From: JANXUC01 sp964619065
GTDB lineage: Bacteria; Acidobacteriota; Terriglobia; Terriglobales; Acidobacteriaceae
Reading direction: 5' to 3'
Assembly (NCBI GenBank): GCA_964619065.1
Contig: CAZUCC010000001.1
Span: 62,001 to 126,000 of the forward strand
DNA length: 64,000 nucleotides
In this document: positions 45,419 to 54,617 of the stretch, one piece after another
How the letters are laid out: each line of letters starts with the position of its first letter
Position numbering within the stretch: the first letter of the stretch is position 1
The notes under the pieces: model-generated
The model's input: the letters and a program-made list of their open reading frames with translations, nothing else
Told to the model about the DNA's origin: nothing
The model's database searches: none
Position numbers and translations under genes: made by a program

Positions 45419-47302
45419 TCAATCCAGCCTTACATCAGTTTTTTTGACAGGTGTGTTGCAAGAGGAAAGGGGGACATGGTAGCGTGCGCCATTGCCAGCA
45501 ATGTCGATATTCTCGTTGCCCCCGTTACTGACGCAGGGACGGTACGGCCTTTCATTGGAACCAGTCCCTGCTCCGTCCCAATTGATGATCGTACTTTCGC
45601 AAGTAATGCCTTTCCCTCCATATAGCTTCTTCTTGAGCCTCTCAATGCGCACTGGATCGGTTGTTTTTTGCAGAGCTGACTCCCAGGCATCCCTGGCCTT
45701 CGCGCAAGGCTGGTCTATTATTCTTGGAGTATCTAACTCCAAACCGCTGTATTCATCATTTGCCCGCCATTTTCCGGTGATCGCTTCCTCAAGATTCTGG
45801 TCGCCATTCTCTTCGTCATCGTGAGCAACTTTCTTTGGCCGGACCTGCTCTGCGGCCTTTTCCTGCTCTCCCAGAGGCAGGTCGATGTATTGGGTAGCGG
45901 TACTGCTAACCAAGATGGTTCTTTCAATCTGGAAACCGGAAACCGGATTCTTCGCCCTCACCAGGTGCTGCCCGGAACCGAGGGAAATCTGTTTGATTTC
46001 GGCGGCACGAGTCTGGCCCATCCATTTCCATTGGAACTCGATTGGACCCGCATTGTCGACGAAAACGGTACAACTGACATCGGGACGCAGAATGACGTCC
46101 GCACGTATTTCGGACGAAGTACCGGGAATGTCAGCAATTCTGTGCGGAGTCTTCACTGGGGATTTCGGCTGATCGTTTGTAGGTGGCGCTGTTGATGACG
46201 CTGGATCGGGACTTGTATCCTTCCGATGTACTCGGTCGCCGATATCGCTCGGATCCGTTTCGACAGGTCGAGCCTGTGGCGTCGGCGGCGCGGTCTCCGT
46301 GTTTGCCTTCTGTTTGGGCCAGGGGACCAGCGCAGCCCCCACAAGCAGAACCACCGACCCTACGATCATTGCGATACGTGTCTTCGCAATTCCTTTCTTC
46401 TCTACACCGGTAGCCTCGATCTTTTCCGTCTCCACTTTCGGTACTGCTTTAGTTTTCCTTCCATCGACTGCGCTCAGTACCGGTCCCTCGGGCAATACGG
46501 CCGCTTCAAGTGCGGTACTGAACTCCCCGGCGCTTTGGAACCGGTCTTCCGGCTTCTTCGCCAGCGCCTTGCCCACACATTGCTCCACACTCGGGGGAAT
46601 CTCTGTCTCGAAGCTTCTCAGCAAGGGCGGCGGGGTATTGATGTGTGCACTCATCAACTCGAAGTCACTTTTGCCCTCGAACGGCAGGTTCCCGGTCATG
46701 AGCTGGTGGAGGGTTATCCCCAGGCTATAGACATCGGACCGCGCATCCACCGTCTCGCTGCGAATCTGTTCCGGCGGCATATAGTGCGGTGTGCCCATCT
46801 GTAGGCCAGTGCGTGTTTTCCGGGAGTCACCAAGGGCTTTGGCGATTCCGAAATCCATGATTTTTACCGTTCCGCTGCCCGTCAACATCAGGTTGCCGGG
46901 CTTGATGTCACGATGAATGACGCCCCGGCTATGGGCAAACTCCAATCCCTGGAGTGTCTGCCGAGCCAGGGAGATCGCGCCCTGCCAGGGAACTTTGCCG
47001 CTCTTCAACAAGATGTCTTCGAAGGTGTCGCCCTCCAGGAACTCCATGACAATCAGGCACTGTTCATCGATTTCCACGAATGCATGCAGAGTGGCAATGT
47101 TGGGATGGTTAAGATTGGCCTGCGCCTTGGCCTCGGCACGAAACCGGCGAACCAGTTCAGGATCGTGGGCTAAATCCGGGTTAAGCACTTTGATCGCCAC
47201 AAGGCGGTCTAAACCGGTATCCATGGCTTGGTAAACCACACCCATGCCACCTGCGCCGATTTTTTCCAGAATTCTGTACGAGCCGATTTGTCTGCCGATC
47301 AT
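45419..47302 (-). CDS. Ser/Thr protein kinase with single membrane helix and divergent sensor region
   Basis: A 627-residue kinase. The kinase domain (1-270) has IGAGGMGVVYQ, VAIKVL, HRDIKPGNLM, KIMDFG and GTPHYMPPEQ, with Pro in place of the common Ser in the last motif. A helix (IAMIVGSVVLLVGAALVPW, about 310-328) follows. The extracytoplasmic part has a PEGA-like beta segment (about 410-480) and a Cys-containing C-terminal region. The kinase domain is close to that of the next gene upstream (shared GLDRLVAIKVL and SDFELMSAHINTPPP), so the two are tandem duplicates. It starts 39 nt after that gene. Confidence 0.9.
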   Translation of the reverse strand: MIGRQIGSYRILEKIGAGGMGVVYQAMDTGLDRLVAIKVLNPDLAHDPELVRRFRAEAKAQANLNHPNIATLHAFVEIDEQCLIVMEFLEGDTFEDILLKSGKVPWQGAISLARQTLQGLEFAHSRGVIHRDIKPGNLMLTGSGTVKIMDFGIAKALGDSRKTRTGLQMGTPHYMPPEQIRSETVDARSDVYSLGITLHQLMTGNLPFEGKSDFELMSAHINTPPPLLRSFETEIPPSVEQCVGKALAKKPEDRFQSAGEFSTALEAAVLPEGPVLSAVDGRKTKAVPKVETEKIEATGVEKKGIAKTRIAMIVGSVVLLVGAALVPWPKQKANTETAPPTPQARPVETDPSDIGDRVHRKDTSPDPASSTAPPTNDQPKSPVKTPHRIADIPGTSSEIRADVILRPDVSCTVFVDNAGPIEFQWKWMGQTRAAEIKQISLGSGQHLVRAKNPVSGFQIERTILVSSTATQYIDLPLGEQEKAAEQVRPKKVAHDDEENGDQNLEEAITGKWRANDEYSGLELDTPRIIDQPCAKARDAWESALQKTTDPVRIERLKKKLYGGKGITCESTIINWDGAGTGSNERPYRPCVSNGGNENIDIAGNGARYHVPLSSCNTPVKKTDVRLD

Positions 47303-47341
47303 TTTGTGCCGATTATCGTGAGCTGATCATGAGAGTTGAGA

Positions 47342-49357
47342 TTACTCCGGAATGAACGAGGCGGAAGCCCAGCTCGCGAAGAAACTTCCTATCGCTCCTC
47401 CTGTGATCATGCATTGATTATTCGCCGAAGGAACCTCAACTTTTGCTTCAATGCGTGTGGGGGCAATGCCCGAAATCTCCATTTTCCCGCCTCCACGGCA
47501 GGGGGACAGGGCCGTCTCGCCCACATATTTGTCCTTCTTGCTGTCCTTCTTATTCCGTTTCAGCGTGAGATCGGCGACGATTCGATTGGTGGGTAGCTCG
47601 TAGATATAAATGTGCTCGCAATCGAAACGGAAGTGATAACGGCCATTGGTAGCGACGTTGCGCCAAATCTGCGGCAACGAGTTCAGTTGACAATCTCCGG
47701 AAGCGGGCGTGGACGCACCTGCGCTAGCCCTGGCGGCAGCTTCCTGGCGCTGCTTTTCCAGCTCGGCCTGCTGTGCAATCGCGGCTTGACGTGCCCTTTC
47801 CGCTGCTTCCAGTTGCTGGCGCTGGGTTTGTTTGGACAGTAGATCCACGCTCTCCTGGATCATCTGGCCGGCAGAAAAAGCGTTGAAGGTTAGATTCTCC
47901 GCTTGGTCGATTCGATCGAGCGTGGCCGCTGAAATCGTGTGTGATCCAAGGAGCACTCTTACACTGGCCGGTCTGCCGGCGCTGAGCTGCGCCTGAGGCT
48001 GCCCGTCGAGTGTCCAAATGCAGTCCAGATTGCACATTACGAGTACAGTCGCCTTCTGGGGCGCTGCCGGAGCGACTACCGGAGGCTTCTGCGCATCGGG
48101 GAGTTGCTGCTCCTGCGGAAGTTTCACGCTCTGGGACGCCTTTTGAACAGATTCCGCCGGAGATTTCTTTCCATCCGCCTTACTGTTGTCACCCGAGGAA
48201 TGCTGGTTCGGATTTTCCCCGCCAGTTGAGGCTCCGAGTGGAGGCAGAACCTGCTTCGCTTCCGGCTGCGATGGCTTTTGTCGTGACCAGAAAGTGGCAG
48301 CCAGCGCAACTCCCAACAATAGGACAGCGGCGGCCGCAAAGATTGCGAGTCCACGCTTTCCCGCCGGGCGGGGAGCCGCCTCGGGTTGCTTGGGGGGCTC
48401 CTGCTCGAATCTCGTCGTTCTCTCAAATTCCGTCTTTTTGTGAGCGGGTTGGGCCTTGCTCTTTTCCGGTTCGGACGCCTTCGGCGTTTGGGCAAATTTT
48501 TTCTCTTCTGCGTCGTCTTCCCTGCTTTCCAGCAGATCTGTCGGCAATCTTGAGGCTCGCTCCAAACCCGTTACGAACTTCTCGGCGCTTTGATATCTGT
48601 CATCAGGTTCTTTAGCCAGCGCCTTGAGCACACACTGCTCAATGCTTTTCGGAATATCCGCGTGGGAGGTTGTCAGCACCGGTGGCGGGGTATTGATGTG
48701 AGCGCTCATCAATTCGAAGTCGCTATCGGCCTGGAACGGGAGGTCTCCGGTTAACATTTGATAGAAAGTGACTCCCAGGCTGTAAATGTCGGACCGGGCA
48801 TCCACCGGCTTGCCGCGAATCTGCTCGGGCGACATGTAGTGCGGCGTCCCCATTTGCAGACCGGTGCGCGTTTTTTTGGAGCCTCCGAGCGCCTTGGCGA
48901 TCCCAAAATCCATGATTTTTACGGTTCCCGAAACCGTCAGCATCAGGTTGCTGGGCTTGATGTCCCGATGAACGATTCCCATACCATGGGCAAACCCGAG
49001 CCCCTGCAGCGCCTGCCGCGTCAAGGAAACCGCGTCTCTCCAGGGAAGCTTGCCTCCACGAAGCAGTAAGTCTTCAAAGGTCTGCCCTTCCAGAAACTCC
49101 ATCACGATCAGGCATTGTCCTTCCACCTGCAGAAATGCATAAAGAGTCGCGACGTTGGTATGGTTCAGGTTGGCTTGAGCTTTGGCTTCCGCACGGAACC
49201 GGTCAATGAGCTCTGGATTGTGGACTAACTCCGGGGTCAGCACTTTGATCGCGACCAGGCGATCCAATCCGGTATCAATGCCCTTATAGACAATACCCAT
49301 GCCGCCTTCGCCAATTTTTTCGAGAATCTTATAAGTGCCAATCTCTTTACCGATCAT
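47342..49357 (-). CDS. Ser/Thr protein kinase with single membrane helix and coiled sensor region
   Basis: A 671-residue kinase, paralogous to the next gene. The kinase domain (1-270) has IGEGGMGIVYK, VAIKVL, HRDIKPSNLM, KIMDFG and GTPHYMSPEQ. A charged, Lys/Pro-rich linker, a helix (LAIFAAAAVLLLGVALAATF, about 347-367), a PEGA-like segment (about 440-500), an Ala/Gln/Glu-rich coiled stretch (about 505-555) and a Cys-containing beta-rich end follow. AGGAGG lies 12 nt before the ATG. It is first in its operon, preceded by the conserved leader at 49400-49513. Confidence 0.9.
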   Translation of the reverse strand: MIGKEIGTYKILEKIGEGGMGIVYKGIDTGLDRLVAIKVLTPELVHNPELIDRFRAEAKAQANLNHTNVATLYAFLQVEGQCLIVMEFLEGQTFEDLLLRGGKLPWRDAVSLTRQALQGLGFAHGMGIVHRDIKPSNLMLTVSGTVKIMDFGIAKALGGSKKTRTGLQMGTPHYMSPEQIRGKPVDARSDIYSLGVTFYQMLTGDLPFQADSDFELMSAHINTPPPVLTTSHADIPKSIEQCVLKALAKEPDDRYQSAEKFVTGLERASRLPTDLLESREDDAEEKKFAQTPKASEPEKSKAQPAHKKTEFERTTRFEQEPPKQPEAAPRPAGKRGLAIFAAAAVLLLGVALAATFWSRQKPSQPEAKQVLPPLGASTGGENPNQHSSGDNSKADGKKSPAESVQKASQSVKLPQEQQLPDAQKPPVVAPAAPQKATVLVMCNLDCIWTLDGQPQAQLSAGRPASVRVLLGSHTISAATLDRIDQAENLTFNAFSAGQMIQESVDLLSKQTQRQQLEAAERARQAAIAQQAELEKQRQEAAARASAGASTPASGDCQLNSLPQIWRNVATNGRYHFRFDCEHIYIYELPTNRIVADLTLKRNKKDSKKDKYVGETALSPCRGGGKMEISGIAPTRIEAKVEVPSANNQCMITGGAIGSFFASWASASFIPE

Positions 49358-49399
49358 GGGTGTTACTTGCCTCCTGTAAGGATCTGGATGGCTTCATTT

Positions 49400-49513
49400 G
49401 TAATAGCGTGATCCGAGAGCCCATTCGCGCAGGACCCCGGAAAAATGCCGCCTGGGCAGGGGGATGAAGCTTGATTCCGGGACCTCCGCCGGGGTCGTCC
49501 GTACTTTATAAGA
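49400..49513 (-). promoter_or_regulatory. Conserved leader, copy 2, upstream of the tandem kinase operon
   Basis: The minus strand reads CTTATAAAGTACGGAC, CCCCGG, then CCGGGG, TCCTG and ATCACGCTATTAC, matching copy 1 at 45196-45300 block by block with a similar total length. TATAAA here could serve as a -10-like element. Confidence 0.55.
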
Positions 49514-50178
49514 GCCTAACGACCTTGGCAAGGACATGTATGTGTCCAGCAGCTTTTCATTCCTTGGCGTGGAATTGGTCGGAACCGGCCGTTAGGACTA
49601 GTAAAAAGGGATATGAATCCACTGACCTTATAAATAACTGCATTTCCTGCGGCTCTGAAGGCGCGGCTGTGGCGTGCCTGGCAAGAGCATTTACGAGTCA
49701 AGTTCCATAATTGCAACAAAGCTGCATCTTATGACGCCACAGGATGGGAGACCGGCTGCAGTTCCTGATTTCTGCTAAACTCGGGAAGCAGAAACTGCCA
49801 GCCACACGATTGCCGGGGTGAATACGTCCGGCAGTGCCCCAGAGTGATCGTCGTGCTTTAGAAGAATCCAGGTGCAGCCGCAAAACCTGCGTGGGCCCGG
49901 CAGTTCGCAATCGAGCCAGAAGTCGCGTATATACCGCCCTCGGCCACTATTTCGGGTAGATGGTCGCATCTCAAAGATAACTAAGCACGTACCCTGTCTG
50001 ACTCAGATTCTGCCTACAATGTGGAAAATGGGGAAGCGACCGAAGATTCCCGCCCACCTCGACCGCAAGATTGCGCCTTACGAGCGTTCTTATGAGTAGT
50101 CCCAAGTATTCACCAGTCGACCGCTGGTGGGGAATGCGAATTGCATCACTTCCAAGTTGGACGAGAGGCCGCTTACTT
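49514..50178. other. Gene-poor stretch between kinase operon and envelope-protein operon
   Basis: I see no credible gene in these 665 bases: short frames lack ribosome binding sites and family motifs. A weak third resemblance to the kinase leaders occurs at about 49815-49870 (CGTGCTTTAGAAGAA), too short to call. The promoter of the plus-strand operon must lie here or just upstream but was not located. Confidence 0.5.
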
Positions 50179-52125
50179 ATGAGAATGTCAAGTCAGCTGA
50201 TGATTCCGGAGAACAAGAAACCCGGATTCGGAATGTTGTTTCTTTGCGTCGTCGTGTTCGGCGCCGCGGTATCCGGAGCTCAGGAATTACGCTCGTCAGG
50301 CTGGGTGGTGATTCCGGTTGCAGAATACCGTACCCTTCACGCCAAGGCTTATCCCACCGAACCGGAAGCGGAAACTCCCCCCGTGCAGGCTACTCTCACG
50401 CGCATCGATTACGACTTGCAGATTCGAGGTGATCTGGCGACAGGCCGGGTCAACCTCACCGTGGATGTCTTAAAGGACGGCTGGGTGCGTGTTCCAATTC
50501 CTTCAGGCCTCCTGGTTCGCGAGGCGCGGCTGGACAACAAGCTTGTATCTTTGGTGCCGGGTGGAATGCCGGCGAGCGGCGGGAAAGGTGGCGGTCAGCT
50601 TACTGCCGTTCTTTCCCGCCTCGGACGTTCTGTTCTGGTTCTCGATATAGCTCTTCCAGTTGCCTCGAGTGCGGGGAATGAAAGCATCTCGCTGCCCTCC
50701 GCCGATTCAGGAATTACGCGCGCATCGGTTCAACTTCTGCGCCAGGGTGTCGACGTTCAAGTGAGCGGTGGACTGTTGTCGGAGAAGTCTGAATCTGCGG
50801 CCGAAAGCAAGTGGGTTGCCTACGGACAAGGCAACGAGCCGCTCACTTTTAACTGGCGGAGGAAGACGGAGGATCACCGGACGACCCAGCCTTTGCGATT
50901 GCGGGGATCTTTGACCGAATTGGTCAGTCTGGGGGAAGACTCGACGTCGATCTATGCGGAGGTGAACCTGGACGTGGTTCAAGGCGCCGCCGCCGAGGTG
51001 CGAATTCGGCTTCCCGAAACGGTTACGGTGAATCAGGTGCTGGGCGCGACAGTGGCGGATTGGGAAATGAAGAATGGTGAACTTGTGGTGAAATTCCTGG
51101 AGCCCATCGAACAAACTTCAAGATTTGTCATCAACGGGGAAACACGACTTGCCCGCGACGGGAAGATCGAGATTCCTTTGCTCCGCCTTATCAATACGGA
51201 AAGGGATACGGGTGGAGTCGCGGCGGAAGTACTCGGAGCGGGCGAGATCAAAGATGTCAGTTCCCAGGGGATGGAAGAAGCCGATGCCAGCGATTTAGGC
51301 GAGACAGTCGCCAGCCGGCAGTCGCCATCACTGGCGGCATTTCGTTTTCGCTCTGGCGAGGCTACAACCACTCGCTCGCTCACGGTGAACGTCGCGCGTT
51401 ACACGCAGCAAGCAGTACTGATGGCGAACATCGAGGAAGCTCGCTATCAGGTTCTCATGAGCAAGGAAGGCAAGAGTTTGATTCAGGCACGATACGCCAT
51501 CCGGAACAATCAAAGGAATTTCGTAAAGATCACGCTGCCAGCGGGAACGGTCGTTTGGAGCGCCACATTGGCAGGCAAGCCGGTTCGGCCAGGCCAGTCA
51601 CCGGATGGGAGCTTATTGTTGCCTCTGGAGAAGGCTCGTGGAGGGGAAGACTCACCGGCATTCGTGGTGCAAGTTTTATATCTGGGCCGTGGGCCGCAGT
51701 GGGAGGACAAGGGCAATTTGCGGATCGCCTTACCCGCCCTGGATTTGCCGATTTCGCGTACGGGACTGCTGCTCTACTACCCGCCTCTATTCCGGATGTC
51801 GGCCGCGCCGGGCGCGTTCCGAACGGAAACTTATACTCGGCCAACGTCGGAAGCATTTAGCCCACCACCGCCGCCTCCCCCAGCAACGCCGCGGCAGTCG
51901 GAGTCCGATCTCAAACAATTTAAGGATGATGAAGCTACCCGGGCACTCGTCGACAAGTTCCGCGTCAAATCAAAGGAGGGGAAGGTGGCTGGCATCCTTC
52001 CTATTGGCATTTCCTTTCCTGCATTTGGTCCTTCCCTATTCCTGATTTCCGAGCTCACGGGCGAAAACCAGGCGCCCTCTGTTGACCTTACCTACCAGCG
52101 TGAGAAAAAGCAGGGTGTGCGATGA
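50179..52125 (+). CDS. Large exported protein, paralog of the next gene
   Basis: A protein of about 648 residues with a signal sequence (GMLFLCVVVFGAAVSGAQ). It is beta-rich, built of repeated sandwich-like segments, with a short Pro run (PPPPPPP) near residue 575 and no membrane helix after the signal. Segments such as YDLQIRGDLATGRVNLTVDV and FVKITLPAGTVVWSATLAGK have clear counterparts in the next protein. I recognise no named family. ATG 50179 is chosen for a nearby GAGAGG; 50200 is an alternative. The stop overlaps the next start by ATGA. Confidence 0.75.
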   Translation: MRMSSQLMIPENKKPGFGMLFLCVVVFGAAVSGAQELRSSGWVVIPVAEYRTLHAKAYPTEPEAETPPVQATLTRIDYDLQIRGDLATGRVNLTVDVLKDGWVRVPIPSGLLVREARLDNKLVSLVPGGMPASGGKGGGQLTAVLSRLGRSVLVLDIALPVASSAGNESISLPSADSGITRASVQLLRQGVDVQVSGGLLSEKSESAAESKWVAYGQGNEPLTFNWRRKTEDHRTTQPLRLRGSLTELVSLGEDSTSIYAEVNLDVVQGAAAEVRIRLPETVTVNQVLGATVADWEMKNGELVVKFLEPIEQTSRFVINGETRLARDGKIEIPLLRLINTERDTGGVAAEVLGAGEIKDVSSQGMEEADASDLGETVASRQSPSLAAFRFRSGEATTTRSLTVNVARYTQQAVLMANIEEARYQVLMSKEGKSLIQARYAIRNNQRNFVKITLPAGTVVWSATLAGKPVRPGQSPDGSLLLPLEKARGGEDSPAFVVQVLYLGRGPQWEDKGNLRIALPALDLPISRTGLLLYYPPLFRMSAAPGAFRTETYTRPTSEAFSPPPPPPPATPRQSESDLKQFKDDEATRALVDKFRVKSKEGKVAGILPIGISFPAFGPSLFLISELTGENQAPSVDLTYQREKKQGVR

Positions 52126-54368
52126 AAAATAACTTTCTTGTACTCGTATTGATTCTCCCAGTGTTGATCCTTCCGGCCGCAGCAGTAGCGGAGCAGAAGA
52201 GCGGACTTCCTCTCCCCGATTCGGGGAATGTCACGCTGCCATTGGACGAATACAACCGACTCGTCGAGTTGGCGAGTAAGCCGGCCAAGAGGCAGGAGAC
52301 ACCCCCTCTCAACTATTCGGTCCAAAGCGCGGACCTGAAGCTGCGGGTGGAAAATGAGTCCGTCCAGGGAAGCGTTCAGTTAGAGGGCGAAGTCTTCAAG
52401 AAGGGTGTGGCCAAAATTCCTCTCACCGCAGGCATAACGATTCTGGACGCGCGGCAAGAGAACAAAGCCGTGCCGCTGCAACAGGAGAATGGAATCCAAA
52501 CAGCCATTTTGACGGGGCCATCTGAGTTTTCCGTTACGCTGAATGTGGGGTTGCCGCTCCGCATTGAGGCGGGACGCGCGTATTTCAGCTTGCCCGTTCC
52601 GGCCGCGGGCAGCGTGCAACTCTCGCTAGTGATTCCCGGTGAGCATACGTTCGCGAATATCAGTCCCGGTCTGATTACAGAGCGCCGTTCGGAGAACGGA
52701 CACACCGTGATCGAAGCGACGCTCGTGCCCGGACAATCCGCCAGCCTTTGGTGGGCAAAACGGGAAACGGCAGCGCCCGCGGTTCCCCGAGAAGTGCGAT
52801 TTCTGTCCGAGGTCAAAACGTTGGTGTCCGTCAGTGAAGCGGGGCTGCGAATTGCGGCTCTGGCCGACGTCACCGTTGTCCAGGGAGAGCCCACTCAATT
52901 CGAAGTTGATGTCCCCTCGGGATATGAAGTCACTGGCGTAACCGGAGCGTCGCTGGAATCGAGCGAAATTCAAGCCGGCGTCTTGGTCTTAAAAGTCCGC
53001 ACGGCCAGCGCACGCAGCCACCAGTTCTTGATTTCGATGGAGCGTTCAATCAGCGACACGAAAGCAAGCGCTCCATTTCCCAGCTTCAAGAATGCCCAGC
53101 GGGAAACGGGAGAGGTTCTGATTGAAGGGGCTGGAACGATGGAGCTGACAGCAACGGAGGGCGGAGGTCTCAAGCGCATGGACGTAAAAGAGACCAATCC
53201 CTACTTGCGCTCGCTGGCGCACTATCCGCCACAGGCCGCATTTCGGTTCCACCGCCAGCCCAATGAGACACCCAGCCTAACGTTGGAATGGACGCGTTTC
53301 CCAGATAGCAGCGTACTTGCGGCCGTTGCGGAGAGCGCGGTCGTGACAACACTCGTGACTTCGGAAGGGAGGTCACTCACGGAAGTAAAACTTATCGTCA
53401 AGAATCAGGCTCAACCGTTTTTGAAAGTGGCGCTGCCGGCGGGAACGAGCATTCTGTCGGCTGAGGTTGGGGGAGAGAAGGTCAAGCCCGTGCAAGGGCC
53501 CGATGGAAATCGCGTACCGTTGTTGCGGCCTGGCTTCCGGCCCACGAGCGCTTACGAAGTTTCTTTTGTATTTCTGCATGCGGGGACTCCGTTTGCAAAG
53601 AAAGGTGGCTCCGAGCTTTCGTTGCCGGGCATGGATGTTCCCATCAATCTGCTGCAATGGGAGGTGTTTTTGCCCGAGCAGTATAAGGTCAAGGACTTTG
53701 GTGGCGATGTCATGTCGTCCGCGCTGGTACCGCCCGCTCTTCGCGAAGATATGGGCGACGCAGTGTTGGCAGGGGAAGTAGCAGCAGGTGTCGGTGGTCC
53801 TGTGAGCAGCAACGCGCCAGTATTTCCGGGACAACTGGGCGGGATCGTCCTTGATCCATCGGGCGCAGTCATAGCCGGCGCTCGCGTCACGGTTACGAAC
53901 TCCGCTACCGGCTTCACAGAAAGTGCCGTTACCAACACAGAGGGCCGGTGGGTTGTCTCGAATTTCCCTTCGGGCGGGGGCAAGATTCGGGCTGATGCAA
54001 ACGGATTCAAGTCCATGGTGGAAGGAATCAATTACGACGCCCGCAGAGCCGCAGAATATGCGACAAAACTGGAATTAGGTTCTGTGTCGGAAACGATTGA
54101 GGTGGCTGCTAGCGCTGTTAGCGTCGACACGAGTTCGCAGGTATCCGTCAATGGCCGTAATTATGGGCAACTGATGCAGCTCGAAGCTAACGCAAAGAAG
54201 CAGGAGCAGAACGCGGCGTCGGTCAATGTGATAAATCTGCAACGGCGGGTGGCAGGGGTGCTGCCGGTGGCCATCGAAGTGCCGCGCACAGGCACTTCTT
54301 TCCAGTTCGTTAGGCCGCTTGTTCTTGATGAAGAGACGAAAGTGACATTCAGTTACAAGAGCAAGTAG
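52122..54368 (+). CDS. Large exported protein with inserted Oar-type regulatory domain
   Basis: A 748-residue protein with a signal sequence (LVLVLILPVLILPAAAVAEQ). Residues about 30-550 parallel the preceding protein (LKLRVENESVQGSVQLEGEV, FLKVALPAGTSILSAEVGGE). Residues about 570-690 are a carboxypeptidase-regulatory-like domain (GGIVLDPSGAVIAGARVTV) followed by VSETIEVAASAV and NGRNYGQLMQL, which look like the N-terminal extension and plug start of Oar-type TonB receptors. A short tail resembling the paralog's end closes it. It is translationally coupled to the preceding gene. Function unknown; a surface or outer-membrane role is inferred. Confidence 0.75.
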   Translation: MKNNFLVLVLILPVLILPAAAVAEQKSGLPLPDSGNVTLPLDEYNRLVELASKPAKRQETPPLNYSVQSADLKLRVENESVQGSVQLEGEVFKKGVAKIPLTAGITILDARQENKAVPLQQENGIQTAILTGPSEFSVTLNVGLPLRIEAGRAYFSLPVPAAGSVQLSLVIPGEHTFANISPGLITERRSENGHTVIEATLVPGQSASLWWAKRETAAPAVPREVRFLSEVKTLVSVSEAGLRIAALADVTVVQGEPTQFEVDVPSGYEVTGVTGASLESSEIQAGVLVLKVRTASARSHQFLISMERSISDTKASAPFPSFKNAQRETGEVLIEGAGTMELTATEGGGLKRMDVKETNPYLRSLAHYPPQAAFRFHRQPNETPSLTLEWTRFPDSSVLAAVAESAVVTTLVTSEGRSLTEVKLIVKNQAQPFLKVALPAGTSILSAEVGGEKVKPVQGPDGNRVPLLRPGFRPTSAYEVSFVFLHAGTPFAKKGGSELSLPGMDVPINLLQWEVFLPEQYKVKDFGGDVMSSALVPPALREDMGDAVLAGEVAAGVGGPVSSNAPVFPGQLGGIVLDPSGAVIAGARVTVTNSATGFTESAVTNTEGRWVVSNFPSGGGKIRADANGFKSMVEGINYDARRAAEYATKLELGSVSETIEVAASAVSVDTSSQVSVNGRNYGQLMQLEANAKKQEQNAASVNVINLQRRVAGVLPVAIEVPRTGTSFQFVRPLVLDEETKVTFSYKSK

Positions 54369-54564
54369 GCGGTCAAATGCGCATGACCAAAAGTTCTGCC
54401 CAGATTTAGGAATTCTTTGATGTACAATCAAGACCTCGCCGATAATTATCCAGCAGACGGTATTCGCTCGTAAGCCAAAAGCTTCTGAGGGGATTGCCGT
54501 CGGCCCAGCACAGCCCAAGGTCGACTCTGGCATTTTTGCGGAAGGACGCTCTCTGTCAAAAGAC

Positions 54565-54593
54565 TTGACAATAAAATCTTTCTGTACTATACC
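54565..54593 (+). promoter_or_regulatory. Sigma70-like promoter of the TonB receptor gene
   Basis: A consensus TTGACA (54565-54570) is spaced 17 nt from TATACC (54588-54593), predicting transcription from about 54600. It is the best -35/-10 pair noticed in the window. Confidence 0.65.
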
Positions 54594-54605
54594 GACCAAT
54601 TATAG

Positions 54606-54617
54606 TTAACACGTTAA
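54606..54617. promoter_or_regulatory. Candidate operator TTAAC-N2-GTTAA
   Basis: A 5+5 inverted repeat with a 2-nt spacer lies just after the predicted transcription start of the TonB receptor gene, where a repressor could block initiation. No regulator gene is adjacent. Confidence 0.4.

Noticed and set aside
49815..49870. Third copy of the kinase-operon leader
   Set aside because: Only the CTTTAGAAGAA block and a nearby CCGGGG resemble the others; the remaining blocks are missing.
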